Source: Polyangiaceae bacterium
Lineage (GTDB): Bacteria > Myxococcota_A > Polyangia > Polyangiales > Polyangiaceae
Assembly: GCA_016929495.1 (NCBI GenBank)
Contig: JAFGIS010000449.1
Span: 1 to 64,000 of the forward strand
DNA: 64,000 nt
Reading direction: 5' to 3'
The notes under the pieces were generated by a model. The model was not told where the DNA came from, made no database searches, and saw only the letters and a list, made by a program, of their open reading frames with translations. How positions within the stretch are numbered: the first letter of the stretch is position 1; every line of letters starts with the position of its first letter. The position numbers and the translations under genes are program-made. Positions 10,257-21,400 of the stretch are shown in pieces.

Positions 10257-11228
10257 CTAGAAATCCCACGTATGTGCGGAGTGGAGCAGCTCGGCCACCG
10301 TGCTTCCGGAGATCTGTTGAGCACTGAGCCAACGCACAGCACCCTCTTCGGGCAGCTGCAGACGGTGGGGAGCGGTCGCGATGTCACAAATCTCGTCGCG
10401 ACTGCCCGTCGGCAGCCACAGCTCGGCCAGCGTGGCGTGTGGAAGCTTGCCCAGGGCCAGTATCATCGTGCCCTGGGTACCGTCATGCGACCAGAAGAAG
10501 GTCGGCACATTCGCTTTCCAGCCGGCGATGCAGCCCGCCCAGTCCAGCCAGAAGCACACCGCGGCGCCTCCCGCCAGACCGAGCGGCAGCCGCAGCGACA
10601 GGGGCGTCGAAGCCTCGTCGAGGCCACGACACGAGCGCACGGTCTCGCTCACCAGCGCGACCAGCTGCGCCGGGTTGATGCGATGGTCTTCTCCGAAGAT
10701 CATGCTCCAGAGCTCGTCGACGGGCAGGGTGCGTGTCCACTGCGCGTAGGAACCGAGGGCGTCGTCGAGATCGATCTCCGGCAACGGGGTCTGCGCAAGT
10801 TGGTAGGCGATGTTGGCGTTCGGGTCGGCCACCAACGACAGCACGAGCTGGCTGCAGACCTTCCAGCAAGGCTCGAGAACCAGAGGCATCACCTCGGGCG
10901 CAGCGAGCAGCTCAGCGGGAGCCATCAGCGGCATCGCCACGGTCAGCGGGAAACGACGGCCCGCACGATCCGAGCTCGGACCGAACGCTCCGACCAGCGC
11001 TGGCGTCTTCTTGCCCGGGGCGGCACGGTAGACAAAAGCCTGGACGCCGCCGGCGGTGTAGGCGTCGGCCCAACCCGAGCCGGCCCTGGCCTCGGCCCAT
11101 TCCACGTTGTGAGTGAGGAACGCATCGAAGCTGGTGAATTCCTGGCTGCGATTGCCGATGTTGATGAAGTCGCCGCGCGAGGGGTGCTTGCCAAGCACGC
11201 CCGGTGCACCCAACGAGATGCCGGTCAC
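10257..11228 (-). CDS. tagF: T6SS-associated protein TagF
   Basis: 'GAPGVLGKHPSRGDFIN...' typical TagF N-terminus; GTG start overlaps the tssM stop. Confidence 0.85.
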   Translation of the reverse strand: MTGISLGAPGVLGKHPSRGDFINIGNRSQEFTSFDAFLTHNVEWAEARAGSGWADAYTAGGVQAFVYRAAPGKKTPALVGAFGPSSDRAGRRFPLTVAMPLMAPAELLAAPEVMPLVLEPCWKVCSQLVLSLVADPNANIAYQLAQTPLPEIDLDDALGSYAQWTRTLPVDELWSMIFGEDHRINPAQLVALVSETVRSCRGLDEASTPLSLRLPLGLAGGAAVCFWLDWAGCIAGWKANVPTFFWSHDGTQGTMILALGKLPHATLAELWLPTGSRDEICDIATAPHRLQLPEEGAVRWLSAQQISGSTVAELLHSAHTWDF

Positions 11229-14200
11229 GGCTGCCTCGCCGCGGCGGCCGCTCCAACCGTGACTTCGGACGGGCAGTTGAAGCGTCTGAAGAAGTTCGCC
11301 GCGAAGGGGTGAACGGTCTTCGCCGGCTTGAAGTCGATGCTCACCGGCGGTTCGTTGCCGCGCGAAAGCGCCCACTTGGCAAGAAGGACGGGAACGCCAC
11401 CCGCCATGGTCCCCGTCGGCGCGACCCCGCCGTCCGCCAGCAACCGGAACAGACCGAAGTCTCCCATGCGAGGGATCTCGTCCTGGAAGCCTGCCCCCTT
11501 GACCTGGAGCGTCCCGCCCCGGGGGTCGCCCTTGCCCGGCCACGTGGTCGTAATCCAGCGCTCCGGTTCGTTGCGGTACCGGATAGCCTGTCCGTCCACG
11601 ATCAGCGTGGTCTCGGAGATACGAGCGCTCACCGAGTGCACCCTCACGGCGAACTTGACGCTCGGCTCCTGCCCATTGCCGAACACCGCATCCGTGATCT
11701 GTTGAGCCACGTTGAGACACGTCAAGAAATCCGCGCGGAACGGCATCGAATCGGCGGACGGCTTGGGCACGTAGCTTGAGCCCGATCGTTCGAGGCGGGC
11801 CTCGAAGGCCTTCTTGAAGAAGGTCCAGAACAGACCCGTTTGCGGCCGGAAGAAATCCGCGAACTCCGGGAGTGTCACCTCGGCCGGGACATCGCTGAAC
11901 GGATAGCGGGGCTTGATCTTGGTGCGGTAGACTTCCCAGACCTCGCTCTTCCAGTCGCCCGTGAGCTGTGCCAGGTCGGCGCGGACCACGCCGGCGCGGC
12001 TGCCACGGATCGGATTCATGAGCAGCGGCTCCACGACCATGCGCATTCTGCGGTCCATGCCGTTGAGCTGATGCTGCACGGCCACCGCCGTCCGCGACAG
12101 CTCCGCGCCGAACTCGTTGCCGGAGGCCTGCTGCGATTCGGCCAGTTGCGTGAGCGCGCCCTCGAGCGTGCTCAGATGCGTCAAGTATTGGCTCAAACCC
12201 GTGGGCGCCGCATCGGCTTTCTTTCCCACGCCACCGATGAACCGCAGCAGCGGATCGAAGTGCCGCTCGACGCTCGACACGGCGCGTTCGGGTGGTGCGC
12301 CGGCGTCCCCAGCATCGGCCCCGAGCCCCACCCTCTTCAACTTGTCCTGGAGCTTCTTCTGTCCCTTGGCCATTCCTTTCGCCAGAAGCTTCTCGAGGTC
12401 CGACACGGTCCCGATATCGAGCCGGACGTTCTCGGCGACCGTCCGGAACAGCCGAACGTACGGGCCGTCGCTTTCCGTCAGCACACGGAGCTCCTCGATG
12501 GCGCCTTCCATGTTCTCGGGGGGCGTGACCTCGAGACCACCGAGGAAGTCCGACCAGCGTGCCGTGTAGCGCTTGAAGTAGAGCTCGCGGAGCCGTTGGG
12601 CCGCGACATCCCTGGAGTCCTGTCTCTCCGAAGCCGCCTTGCCGAGCACCCAGGGCTCGAGCTCGAAACGGATGTCCGGCTCGTCGAGCAGCTTCCTGAT
12701 CTTCTCCCAGCCGAGGGCCGTGTACATGCCTGGCACCTCGACGTCGCCGCGTGTCGTCCAGTAGGGAGCCGCCGCCCCGACAAAGATGTTCTCTGGGCGT
12801 ATCGGGGGAGCCCCCTCGGCCGCTTCGACGAGCGTTGCGTACAGAAGCTCGTCGTAATCCAACGCCGCCAGACTGCCCTGAGCATTCGACAGAGCTGCCG
12901 CATCGACTTTCCACGCCCAGGACGACTTGTCGGCTACGAACGAATCGATGTAGCGCTTCGCGTGCGCAGCGAGCCTCTGCTGATCGGCCTCCGACTGCGA
13001 ATTGAACGCGCGCGCCCAGACCTCGGTGAGCCTCGGTATGGCATACTCGGGCTGCAGGTGAACGGGCTGGGTGAGCATGACGTAGAGCTTCACGTCCTGG
13101 TAGGCCGTCTGGAAGTTGCGCGGGTTGTTGCGCACCGTGTCGGCGATACCGCGCACGTCCGCAACGAGCTGCGTCTGTACCGGACCCTCCACCATTGCGC
13201 GCAGACGCTGCAGGTACAGCCCTCGCAGGCTGTCATGCAGCCGCGGCGCGGAGTACGGGCCGATCAAAGCACGGACCGAGAACTCGTTTCGCGCCTCTTC
13301 GAGTCGGACGTTCCGCTCCAGCAACAGGTCCAGCGCGTTGGCTGCGGCGACGGCTTGCCCGCTTCGCTCGAGCCCGCGTGCCTCGCGCACGTCGCGCTCC
13401 GTGGCTTGGACGAGCTTCGTGTTGGTGACGTAGCTCAATGCCGCCGGAGTGATCAGCACGAGTGCTGCGAGCACGGCGGCCCCGCCCCACAGAAACTGGT
13501 TGCGAGTACTGCGTCTCACCCGGCTCAGTGACCGCACCGCCAGGTGCCGGTCTGGAAACACTACTTTCGAAAACAGCTCCGTGACGAAGAAGCTCTGGGG
13601 TTCCGGACGCCGCCCCTCGGGCACGGCCAACATCCCGAGATTGAAGCCGCGCGCCATGTTTCCGATCACCCGATCCATCGAGCGCCCCGTCTGGGTCCCG
13701 CTCGAGAAGTAGAAGCCTCGGACGAACGGGGTCTCGGAGTACGGATTGGACCGGCACAGCTCCTCGATGAAGCGCGTGACAGGCTCCCGGAGCGGGGTGA
13801 ACTCGAGGGGGAATTGCAGCACCCTGGCGCGGACTTCCGGCTGCGGCTCGCGCGCCAGACGCTCGATCATTCGGGCATGCAGCACGCGAACCAAGGTATC
13901 GAATTCGGCCTCGACGAGCTGAGCCGGCTCCTGCAGCCGCTCGTCGTCGAGGCTGAAGCTCGCGCCCCAAGCCTGCGCGCGCTGCTGCTTCGTCAGGTCG
14001 CCGAAGAACTCCACGAAGCCCCCGAGCAGGTCCACCTTGGTGAAGAGCACGTAGATGGGCAACACCATTTCGAGACGGCTCATCAACTCGTCGGTGCGCG
14101 CGCGCAGCTGCCCCACCAGCTCGTGGAGTTGTTCCTCGCTCTGGGTCAGCAGGTCTTCCACGCTCACCGCGACCACGAGCCCGTCGAGCGGACGGTTCGA

Positions 14201-14779
14201 CCGGAATCGCCTCACCGTGGCGAGAAAGGTCATCCACTCTTCGCGATCGTCGTCCTCGGTAGCAAGCCGGCCGGCGGTGTCGAGCAGAATCGCGTTCTGC
14301 GAAAACCACCAATCGCAGTTGCGCGTCCCGGCCGTGCCACGCACCTTCGCATCCGATGCGCCTTGGGGCGTGATGAAGCCGAGGCCCGACTTGCTGAGCG
14401 CCGTGGTCTTGCCGGCGGCCGGTGGTCCGATGACCACGTACCACGGCAGTGCGTACAGCGCCGCCTTGCCGCCGCCACCGAGCTTGCTGCGCTTGAGGAT
14501 GTCCAGGGCGGCCTTCATCTGCGCCAGCAGCGCGAGTATCTCCGGACGGCGGTCGGGCCGCACCTGGTTGGCCTGTCTCTCGGCCTGGCGCAGAAGCTCA
14601 CGCTCGAGCGCCGCGGCGCGCAGACGCGCCCTCACGAATCGCACGATGAGTACAGTCGCCACGATCAGGACGATCGCAGCCGTGATCACCCCGGCAATCC
14701 AGAATGGAGCTTTGAGCAGCGCGAACACGGGCCACGTCACGGCGATCAGCAGAGCCCCAACGATGATCATCCACAGCAT
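11225..14779 (-). CDS. tssM: T6SS membrane subunit TssM/IcmF
   Basis: 1184 aa; N-terminal TM helices, Walker A 'GPPAAGKTTAL', 'CDWWFSQNAILLDTAGR', IcmF C-terminal region. Confidence 0.95.
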   Translation of the reverse strand: MLWMIIVGALLIAVTWPVFALLKAPFWIAGVITAAIVLIVATVLIVRFVRARLRAAALERELLRQAERQANQVRPDRRPEILALLAQMKAALDILKRSKLGGGGKAALYALPWYVVIGPPAAGKTTALSKSGLGFITPQGASDAKVRGTAGTRNCDWWFSQNAILLDTAGRLATEDDDREEWMTFLATVRRFRSNRPLDGLVVAVSVEDLLTQSEEQLHELVGQLRARTDELMSRLEMVLPIYVLFTKVDLLGGFVEFFGDLTKQQRAQAWGASFSLDDERLQEPAQLVEAEFDTLVRVLHARMIERLAREPQPEVRARVLQFPLEFTPLREPVTRFIEELCRSNPYSETPFVRGFYFSSGTQTGRSMDRVIGNMARGFNLGMLAVPEGRRPEPQSFFVTELFSKVVFPDRHLAVRSLSRVRRSTRNQFLWGGAAVLAALVLITPAALSYVTNTKLVQATERDVREARGLERSGQAVAAANALDLLLERNVRLEEARNEFSVRALIGPYSAPRLHDSLRGLYLQRLRAMVEGPVQTQLVADVRGIADTVRNNPRNFQTAYQDVKLYVMLTQPVHLQPEYAIPRLTEVWARAFNSQSEADQQRLAAHAKRYIDSFVADKSSWAWKVDAAALSNAQGSLAALDYDELLYATLVEAAEGAPPIRPENIFVGAAAPYWTTRGDVEVPGMYTALGWEKIRKLLDEPDIRFELEPWVLGKAASERQDSRDVAAQRLRELYFKRYTARWSDFLGGLEVTPPENMEGAIEELRVLTESDGPYVRLFRTVAENVRLDIGTVSDLEKLLAKGMAKGQKKLQDKLKRVGLGADAGDAGAPPERAVSSVERHFDPLLRFIGGVGKKADAAPTGLSQYLTHLSTLEGALTQLAESQQASGNEFGAELSRTAVAVQHQLNGMDRRMRMVVEPLLMNPIRGSRAGVVRADLAQLTGDWKSEVWEVYRTKIKPRYPFSDVPAEVTLPEFADFFRPQTGLFWTFFKKAFEARLERSGSSYVPKPSADSMPFRADFLTCLNVAQQITDAVFGNGQEPSVKFAVRVHSVSARISETTLIVDGQAIRYRNEPERWITTTWPGKGDPRGGTLQVKGAGFQDEIPRMGDFGLFRLLADGGVAPTGTMAGGVPVLLAKWALSRGNEPPVSIDFKPAKTVHPFAANFFRRFNCPSEVTVGAAAAARQP

Positions 14780-14788
14780 CGAAAACCC

Positions 14789-15481
14789 TCAATCGAGCGA
14801 TCGGCCCTCGATGTGCTTCGCCCCCATCGCATCGAGGGACTGGTCGACGTTCGCGTTCACCAAGCGCTCGAGTCCCAACACGACCAGGATGGCCAGCACG
14901 AGTGAGCCAGCGACCACTGCGATCAGTGGCCAGTTTTTCGCCCGGCGGGCGGGCAGGCGGTCCGGTGGCTCGGCGCGCGGCCCCAGCTTCGGCCCCGCCG
15001 GAAAAGCCTTCGCGACGTGTTGTCGAGCTGCCTCGGTGAAGCCCGCCAGGGAGCGATGGTCTCCGCTGACGCCGTATGCACCGCGAAAACCAAGCACCAA
15101 GCAGAGATAGTAGATCTCGAGCGCCAGTGAGGCGCCTCCCTGCTGCATGAGGATCCTCATGCGATTGAAGAAGTTCTCGCCCGCGGTGTACTCGCGGTAC
15201 AGCTCCAGCTGCAGCGGGTGCCCCATCCACTCTCCGCGTCCCGGCCAGTTCGATTTGAGCACCTGCTCGTCGACGAACGCCACCAGCGCGTAGCGAGCCT
15301 CGGCCAAGTCGGCGTCAGGCAGCCCCGCCGCTCGTCCGCGACCGACCACGGCATCGAGCGCCGTGAAGATGCGCTGTCGCAGCTCGGCGGGTGACGGCAG
15401 ATTGGCCGTCTGCGGCAACTTGGCAGCCAACACCAACAGTTCGGCACAGCACCAGTAGAGCGATTGGGCCATGGCGCTCAT
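14789..15481 (-). CDS. tssL: T6SS membrane subunit TssL (DotU family), short form with one C-terminal TM
   Basis: 'ARYALVAFVDEQVLKSNWPGRGEWMGHPLQLELYREYTAGENFF'; ATG overlaps the tssK stop. Confidence 0.93.
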   Translation of the reverse strand: MSAMAQSLYWCCAELLVLAAKLPQTANLPSPAELRQRIFTALDAVVGRGRAAGLPDADLAEARYALVAFVDEQVLKSNWPGRGEWMGHPLQLELYREYTAGENFFNRMRILMQQGGASLALEIYYLCLVLGFRGAYGVSGDHRSLAGFTEAARQHVAKAFPAGPKLGPRAEPPDRLPARRAKNWPLIAVVAGSLVLAILVVLGLERLVNANVDQSLDAMGAKHIEGRSLD

Positions 15482-16827
15482 CGCACATGGGTGGACGACA
15501 CCGCGTACAGGTTCAGCGTCGAGCCAGCCCACTCACCCTCCTTGGGCAGATACAACGCCACCGTCGAGGAGCGAGCGACGTCCTCCCAGTAGGGGCCTTC
15601 CTTGTGCACTCGGAAGAAGCAGACGCCCGGCTTGACGGGCAGCGCGGCGGTCGGATGCCATTCGATCGAGAGCCTAATGCCGTGGCGCGCCTGCTTGACC
15701 ACATCGTACACCTGGTTCCAGCTCGCCATCTTGAGCAGCGCCGGAACGCGCTCGCGCACCAGGGCCTCGCTCATGTTCGAGGTCACGGCTATGAAGAGCT
15801 CCTGCCCCAGCAGACTCTTGTCCGTGAGCTTGCCGATGAACATGCCGTCGGGACGGTGCTCGAGCCCGATCTCGACATACGAGCGTTCGATGCCGCCAGG
15901 CAGCAGTCGGAGCACGGTGGCAAACAACGTTTCGAAGAGCTCGCCGAGCTCCAGGAAACTGAACTTCGGCACCGAGGAGGGATCGGCGTCCGGTGCGAAG
16001 CTGCAGAGCTTGCCGATGAGACCGGCGAGAACGACGTACGCTTCCTCGGGGTGCGTGTTCGGCGTGTCCAGAAGATGGCTGAGCTGAGGGATGACACCGT
16101 TGAGCGTATGCAACAGCCAGAACTTGCGCACCTCGGTGGCGTGGAAGTCGACCGCGTCCGACTGGCGCTGGCGACGTTCGCTCGCCAGCTGTGCTTGCCG
16201 CGCGACCACGCTCGCCAGCACGCGTCGCAGCCCATTCTCCAGAAAGGGCGCTGCCCGGAGGTCCAGAACCGGAGGCACGTACGTGTCCTGGATACGGAAC
16301 GTCCCGTTCTCCTGACGCAGGATGATGGCCACGCAAGTGGTGGCAAAACCGTCCCTGCGTTCGTCCCCGAAGAAGATCCGCAGATTCGGTTGTGCCCACT
16401 CGAGGTCCTGCGGTGAGCTGCCCGTGTTCACGTCGACCACCTGGCGGGTCATGCGAGTGTACCTGCGCACCGCCGGTTCTCCCTCGGAGCCGACCGCCGC
16501 AGAACCCTCGAGCTCGAAGGCAAGCCCGAGATAGACCTCGGTGCGGAGCGCGTCTGGAGGCAGCTTGCGCGGAGGCGGCACGGGAACGTCCGTGCCCTCG
16601 CCGCAGGAGACGCTCGTGCCGTCCGGCCAGATCGCGGCGAAGCGCTGAAGCTTGAACTCCCCGGCCGCGAACCCCCGCTCGTCGATCTTCAGCTCGGATA
16701 TCCCCCAGCCGAAGTGCGTGATGGCTCGTATGCGCGCACGCAGCAGCTCTTCGTGGTAGCGATCTTGCTGCTGCATGTGGTGTTGGCTCAGCAGCAGCCC
16801 TTCCATCCAGACCGGCTTCTTGGCCAC
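15478..16827 (-). CDS. tssK: T6SS baseplate subunit TssK
   Basis: 449 aa; 'PVWMEGLLLSQHHMQQQDRYHEELLRARIRA' canonical TssK N-terminus. Confidence 0.95.
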   Translation of the reverse strand: MAKKPVWMEGLLLSQHHMQQQDRYHEELLRARIRAITHFGWGISELKIDERGFAAGEFKLQRFAAIWPDGTSVSCGEGTDVPVPPPRKLPPDALRTEVYLGLAFELEGSAAVGSEGEPAVRRYTRMTRQVVDVNTGSSPQDLEWAQPNLRIFFGDERRDGFATTCVAIILRQENGTFRIQDTYVPPVLDLRAAPFLENGLRRVLASVVARQAQLASERRQRQSDAVDFHATEVRKFWLLHTLNGVIPQLSHLLDTPNTHPEEAYVVLAGLIGKLCSFAPDADPSSVPKFSFLELGELFETLFATVLRLLPGGIERSYVEIGLEHRPDGMFIGKLTDKSLLGQELFIAVTSNMSEALVRERVPALLKMASWNQVYDVVKQARHGIRLSIEWHPTAALPVKPGVCFFRVHKEGPYWEDVARSSTVALYLPKEGEWAGSTLNLYAVSSTHVR

Positions 16828-16830
16828 GCG

Positions 16831-17415
16831 CTAGTCCCCTTCGTCCGCGTTCGTCTGGTTTTCCGTCGGCGCCGATTCGTCCGGCTTCGGCTCCGCAACC
16901 TGCTCCTCGACAGCGCGGCCTTCCCCGTCCTGGATCTGCATCCGGTCCAGGATGACCGGAATCGGCTTCGCGGAGGCACACGGCGGCGTGGTAGGAGGCG
17001 TCGGCAGCTCGTAGGTGACGAACCAGTCGTTGCCCTGCGGTTCTCGAAACAGAGCCACCAGCGCCACGACGTGAGCGTCGCGACTGCGCTTGATCGAGAC
17101 CGTCTCGGTCTTGCCGGGGAAGATCGTGTGTTCGGAGACGCCCTTCAGGTCCGTGGCCAGGATCTCCTTGTCCTTCTGCCACATCTCCTCGAAGGTCGCG
17201 TTTCGAAGTCGGGCGTCGCTCACCAGCTGGTAGACACGCACGATCACAGGACGGCCTTCGCCCTCGGTGCTCGGGTTGACGCGCGCCGTGGCGCTGATGG
17301 AGAGCTCGGTCTGGGGCGGTGGGCAACGCTTGGGGGGCGACTTGGCCGGCGGAGGCGACGCGGACGAGCACGCCGCCAGCGCCCCGACCAGCGCGGTCAG
17401 CAACACAGTTCTCAT
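16831..17415 (-). CDS. tssJ: T6SS outer-membrane lipoprotein TssJ
   Basis: lipobox 'LVGALAACSS'; 'LSISATARVNPSTEGEGRPVIVRVYQL'; next to tssK. Confidence 0.92.
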   Translation of the reverse strand: MRTVLLTALVGALAACSSASPPPAKSPPKRCPPPQTELSISATARVNPSTEGEGRPVIVRVYQLVSDARLRNATFEEMWQKDKEILATDLKGVSEHTIFPGKTETVSIKRSRDAHVVALVALFREPQGNDWFVTYELPTPPTTPPCASAKPIPVILDRMQIQDGEGRAVEEQVAEPKPDESAPTENQTNADEGD

Positions 17416-17775
17416 CGGTGCGGCGTTTTATACAACGACTGGGGCGGGGCTGGCCAGCGGGGCCAGGCCTCGCTCCTGGCAGCCTCCGAGGCTCCCGGCC
17501 GCTTGGGATCAAGGACGATCTGGTCGGGACAGTTGTCCGGCCGGTTAGCGGCGGGCGCGATGAACACCAAGGAAGTGTCCTTGGCTCGAACAGGCCGTCG
17601 GCTCCGTTGGCGTTCGGAGGGACCCGGACTTGACCCGACCCGCGGCAGCGGGTAGGGATTGACTGTGTGGTGTCGATGGTGGGACGTTCTCTATGGAGGC
17701 GATTTGGCGGATGAGCAGTCTGACCCGCACTGCGCCCCGGTCCTGCACTAACAATGACGCCGAAGGAGTAGACCA

Positions 17776-18261
17776 ATGGCAGTAAATATGTCGCTGAAGA
17801 TCAAGGGCATCGACGGTGAGTCGCCCATCAAGGGGCACGAGAAAGAGATCGAGGTGTTGTCGTTCAGCATCGGGGCGACACAGTCGGCCACCGCCCATCA
17901 CGGGACCGGCAGCACGGCGGGCAAGGCCAACATCCAGGATCTGAGCATCACGAAGAGGGTCGACAAGTCGTCGCCGTTGCTCTTCGGCGCGCTGTGCAAG
18001 GGCTCCCACCTAGAAGAGGCCGTGCTGACGTGTGAGAAGTCCAGCGGCGACAAGAGCATTCCGTACCTCAAGATCACCCTCAGCAACGCGCTAGTGAGCT
18101 CCACCTCCACCGGCGCGAGTTCGTCCGATGACGTCGTCCTGGAGACGGTCACGCTCAACTTCGCCAAGATCAAGAAAGAGTACACGCCGCAGGGTGCGAA
18201 GGGCACGCCGGAGGGTGCGGTGACGCAAACCTGGGACGTGGCCAAGAACGCCGAGAGCTGA
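17776..18261 (+). CDS. hcp: T6SS tube protein Hcp (TssD)
   Basis: 161 aa; 'MAVNMSLKIKGIDGESPIKGHEKEIEVLSFSIG'. Confidence 0.93.
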   Translation: MAVNMSLKIKGIDGESPIKGHEKEIEVLSFSIGATQSATAHHGTGSTAGKANIQDLSITKRVDKSSPLLFGALCKGSHLEEAVLTCEKSSGDKSIPYLKITLSNALVSSTSTGASSSDDVVLETVTLNFAKIKKEYTPQGAKGTPEGAVTQTWDVAKNAES

Positions 18262-18287
18262 CCGAAACAGAACGGCCCGGGAGCAAT

Positions 18288-18314
18288 CGAGCCAGCCCGG
18301 GGAGGGCTGGCTCG
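18288..18314 (+). terminator. 11-bp perfect stem hairpin downstream of hcp (CGAGCCAGCCC-GGGGA-GGGCTGGCTCG)
   Basis: read directly; between convergent genes; no obvious T tract. Confidence 0.6.
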
Positions 18315-18424
18315 GCACCCGCCGGTTGGCCATCGTTCTTGGGGGCAACGCGGCACCGTCTGACCAATCCTGCGGCTGCCCGAATGTCAGGGTTGCCGTT
18401 CCGCCGAGATGGCGCTGGCTGCGC

Positions 18425-21400
18425 CTACGGGTTTGCCGTGGCACCCAGTCTACGGCGGCATGCGGCGGCCATCTCTTTGCTGAAGTGCTGGCGGCCCCAA
18501 TCGAAGGTGGGCGGTACGCACTTGTCCGATTCGTCGCGGGTCGCGATCAGTTCCTTGAGTGTATCGCGCGCCTGCCACACGACGTCCTTCGGCACCTGAA
18601 CCGCGAAGCGCGAAACGTCGGGCGTCTCGTCGCCGCTGATGTCGAGATTCAGCGTTCGCAGCTGAACGACGCTGGTCGCTGCCGCACGAGCCACGAGGCT
18701 CAAACGGGTGCCGGGGGCCACGTCGAGATCGGAGGTCAGCTGGGGCGAACGGATCTGGACACCCGTGAACTTGAGTCTCGTCAGGTTGTTCAGTATCAGC
18801 GCGATGGCCTGGATGGTCGGGACGTACTGAGCGGTTTCGTCCGGTATCCACTGGGCGTCGACCAGATCCCAGAATCCGACGTCGTTGCCGGCCCGCTCCA
18901 GGCGAGCCACCGTGGCGAACGGACCCATGTTGTACGAGGCGAACATGAGGTCCCAAACGCCGTCACGGTTGTAGTTGATGAGCTTGTCGCGCAGATCGCG
19001 CAGATACCCGACCGCCGCCTCGGTCGACTTGGGCGGGCTGCGTCGCTCGTCGACGACACCCTCCTTGACGCGCAGATGATAGGCGCGTGCCGTGGCCGGC
19101 ATCAACTGCCACAATCCAGCAGCACCCACCGGCGACTTGGCCGTGGGCTCACATCCGCTTTCCGCGAACACCAGCGCCAACAGGTCCGATGGCAGCCCGT
19201 GCCGAATCAGAGTGGCTTCGATCTGATCTCGGTACGCTCCGCAGCGAAAGAGCATCGCTTGCAGTAGTTCACGGCCGACCGCGCCTTCGGTGTAGTACTC
19301 GAACCAGCGCCGAACGCTCGGGTCGTTCTGGATCGGTATCGCCGGCATCTTGAGGCCAACCATCCAGCTCGCCCGCATCTGTTCCCCGGAGGGCCGCCGC
19401 CTCGTGATTCGTACCCCGTCGGCGGGACCCAGCGCGTTCTCACGAGCTTGTGCCAGCTGCCGACAGGTCGCGGACGACCCCTCGCACCGACCCTGCGACG
19501 CACGCGCGGCCAGCGCTGCTTCTTCGTCCACCAGAGCGCGCAGCTCCGCGGACTCCTTGCCACGGCCATGAACCTGCGCGAGCACGGCCTTGAAGGTCTC
19601 GTCCTCGGTGAGCAAACGTGACCGCGGAAGCTCCCCCGAGGTCGAAGGCGCCGTGCCCGCTGCGGTCGGGGCCGTAATCGCCGCGACGGGTTTCCGCTCC
19701 GATTCGTCGGCGCGCCGCGTCAAAACGATGATCAGCGTGGCCAAGCCGCCGAGCACCACGACGAGTACGGCACCGGCGATGACGCCGATCCGCCACGCCG
19801 GAGTCTCCTGCTGTCGATTCTGCAGCAAGGCCGGCCGTCTTGGGTCTGCGCGCTGCCCACGTCGACCTCGGCCCAACCCACCCAGCAGCTCTTGCATCCG
19901 GCGCACTCCTGTTGCGCCAAGGCTTGCAGCTGGCAACGACGGAGCTCGTGGGCGAGGCGGCTCCGGGGTCGGTGGCAGAGGCGGAAGGCCCGAGGGAGAG
20001 CGATCGAGAAGAGGAGGCGGCTTCGACCCAGACGCGTCCGGCGAGCTGAACGACGCGGAACGACGCTTGAGGCCGAGCAGCGAGTTCCGAGGATCCCGCG
20101 CATCAGCCGCGGGCGGCGCGGATGCTGCCGCAGGAGCCGCTCCGCGTTGGCCCTTCCGGCCTCGCAACCCGAGCATCGTGCGCACCTGCAGGTTGAGCGC
20201 ATTGAACGGCGAAGAGCGCGGCCCGGCACCAGCTGCGTCTGCCCCTGGACCGTTTGAGCCGATGGGCTGTTGCGCTGGTAGACCCTGGCCAGGCACCGGC
20301 TGCCAGCCGCCAGAGACAAGAGGAGGCGCGGAAGGATGATCTGGAACGCCGAAACCCGGCGGGGCCGGGACCGACGCCTGTCCCGGTGGTGCCGAGACAA
20401 GCAGTGGATCCGCGCCCAACGCACCGGAATGCAGGCCTGCCGGCTGAGCCGGAGACTGTCGTGGCAGACCCGCGCCCGGCGCCTGAAACTCCGGCAGCTT
20501 CGGCGGGCCGTCGTCCGGGCCCCGAATGACGGAAGCATCCAGCAGTTGTGGTGGCTTCGCTGACTCGGGACTTGGCTCGATCCTTCTGCCGATGCCTGTG
20601 ACCATCGGCGGTGGCGCGGGAGCCGCACCAGCGGCTGGTGGAGCGGGATTGGCCGAGACGATGGCCGGACCACGCGGGGCCGTTGGAACGTAGAGCGGAA
20701 GCGGGGCTGCGTTGGCAGCCGGGATGACCGGGCTACGCCGTGCGGCTGCAGGGCTCATCAGTGGGGGCGCAGTGCTCTGCTGCTGGGCTGGCGCAGCGCC
20801 GACGGGTCCCGGCGCAGGACGCTGCTGGGCTGGCGCGGAGCCTACCGGTGGTGCGGGCGAAAGACTGCGCAGGGGCGCAGGGGTGACGGCGGCTGGGCTC
20901 TGGTCGGCGCGCCCTCCTGGGATGACGGGCGCGGGCGCAAGGCTACGTTGCGCTGGTGCCGGGCCGACGGGTGCGGGCGCAGGGCTCTGCTGGGCTGGTG
21001 CAGCGCTGACCCGAATGGGCACAGGGCCAACCGAGGCGGCCACCGGGCCAAGCAGTGCACCCGCAATTGGAGGAGCAGAGGAGCTGTGAAGGGTCGGCTG
21101 CAGATCCGAGGCCACGGCCTTCGCAGGTTCCGAGGAAGCCTTGGACGCGGAGCCCATCCCTGCAACCATCATCTGCTCCTGAGGCGTCAGCGTGCATCTG
21201 GCCTGGTCCGAGAGCTGAAACAACGTCTCCAGAGCCGAGCGCAGGTCAGCCGCCGCTGCGCCGCCGGCGTCGACCCGACGCAGTAGATGGTCCAGGTGCA
21301 CGGCGATGCCGCCAAACCCAGCTGAGGAAAGCCGCGGCTGAAGCTGCGTGCAGCGGACCCGAAGCGCGGAGGTGTTCGGTTGGGCCGGCCGCGTCCCCTG

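Noticed and set aside
11840-14905. Long plus-strand ORFs (563 and 453 aa) opposite tssM
   Set aside because: Antisense frames of a clearly conserved TssM; composition (Arg/Glu/His/Leu-rich) is that of complementary-strand translation.
17416-17775. Sigma-54 (TGGCAC-N5-TTGC) promoter for hcp/tssJ
   Set aside because: Looked for by eye in the divergent region, no convincing match.
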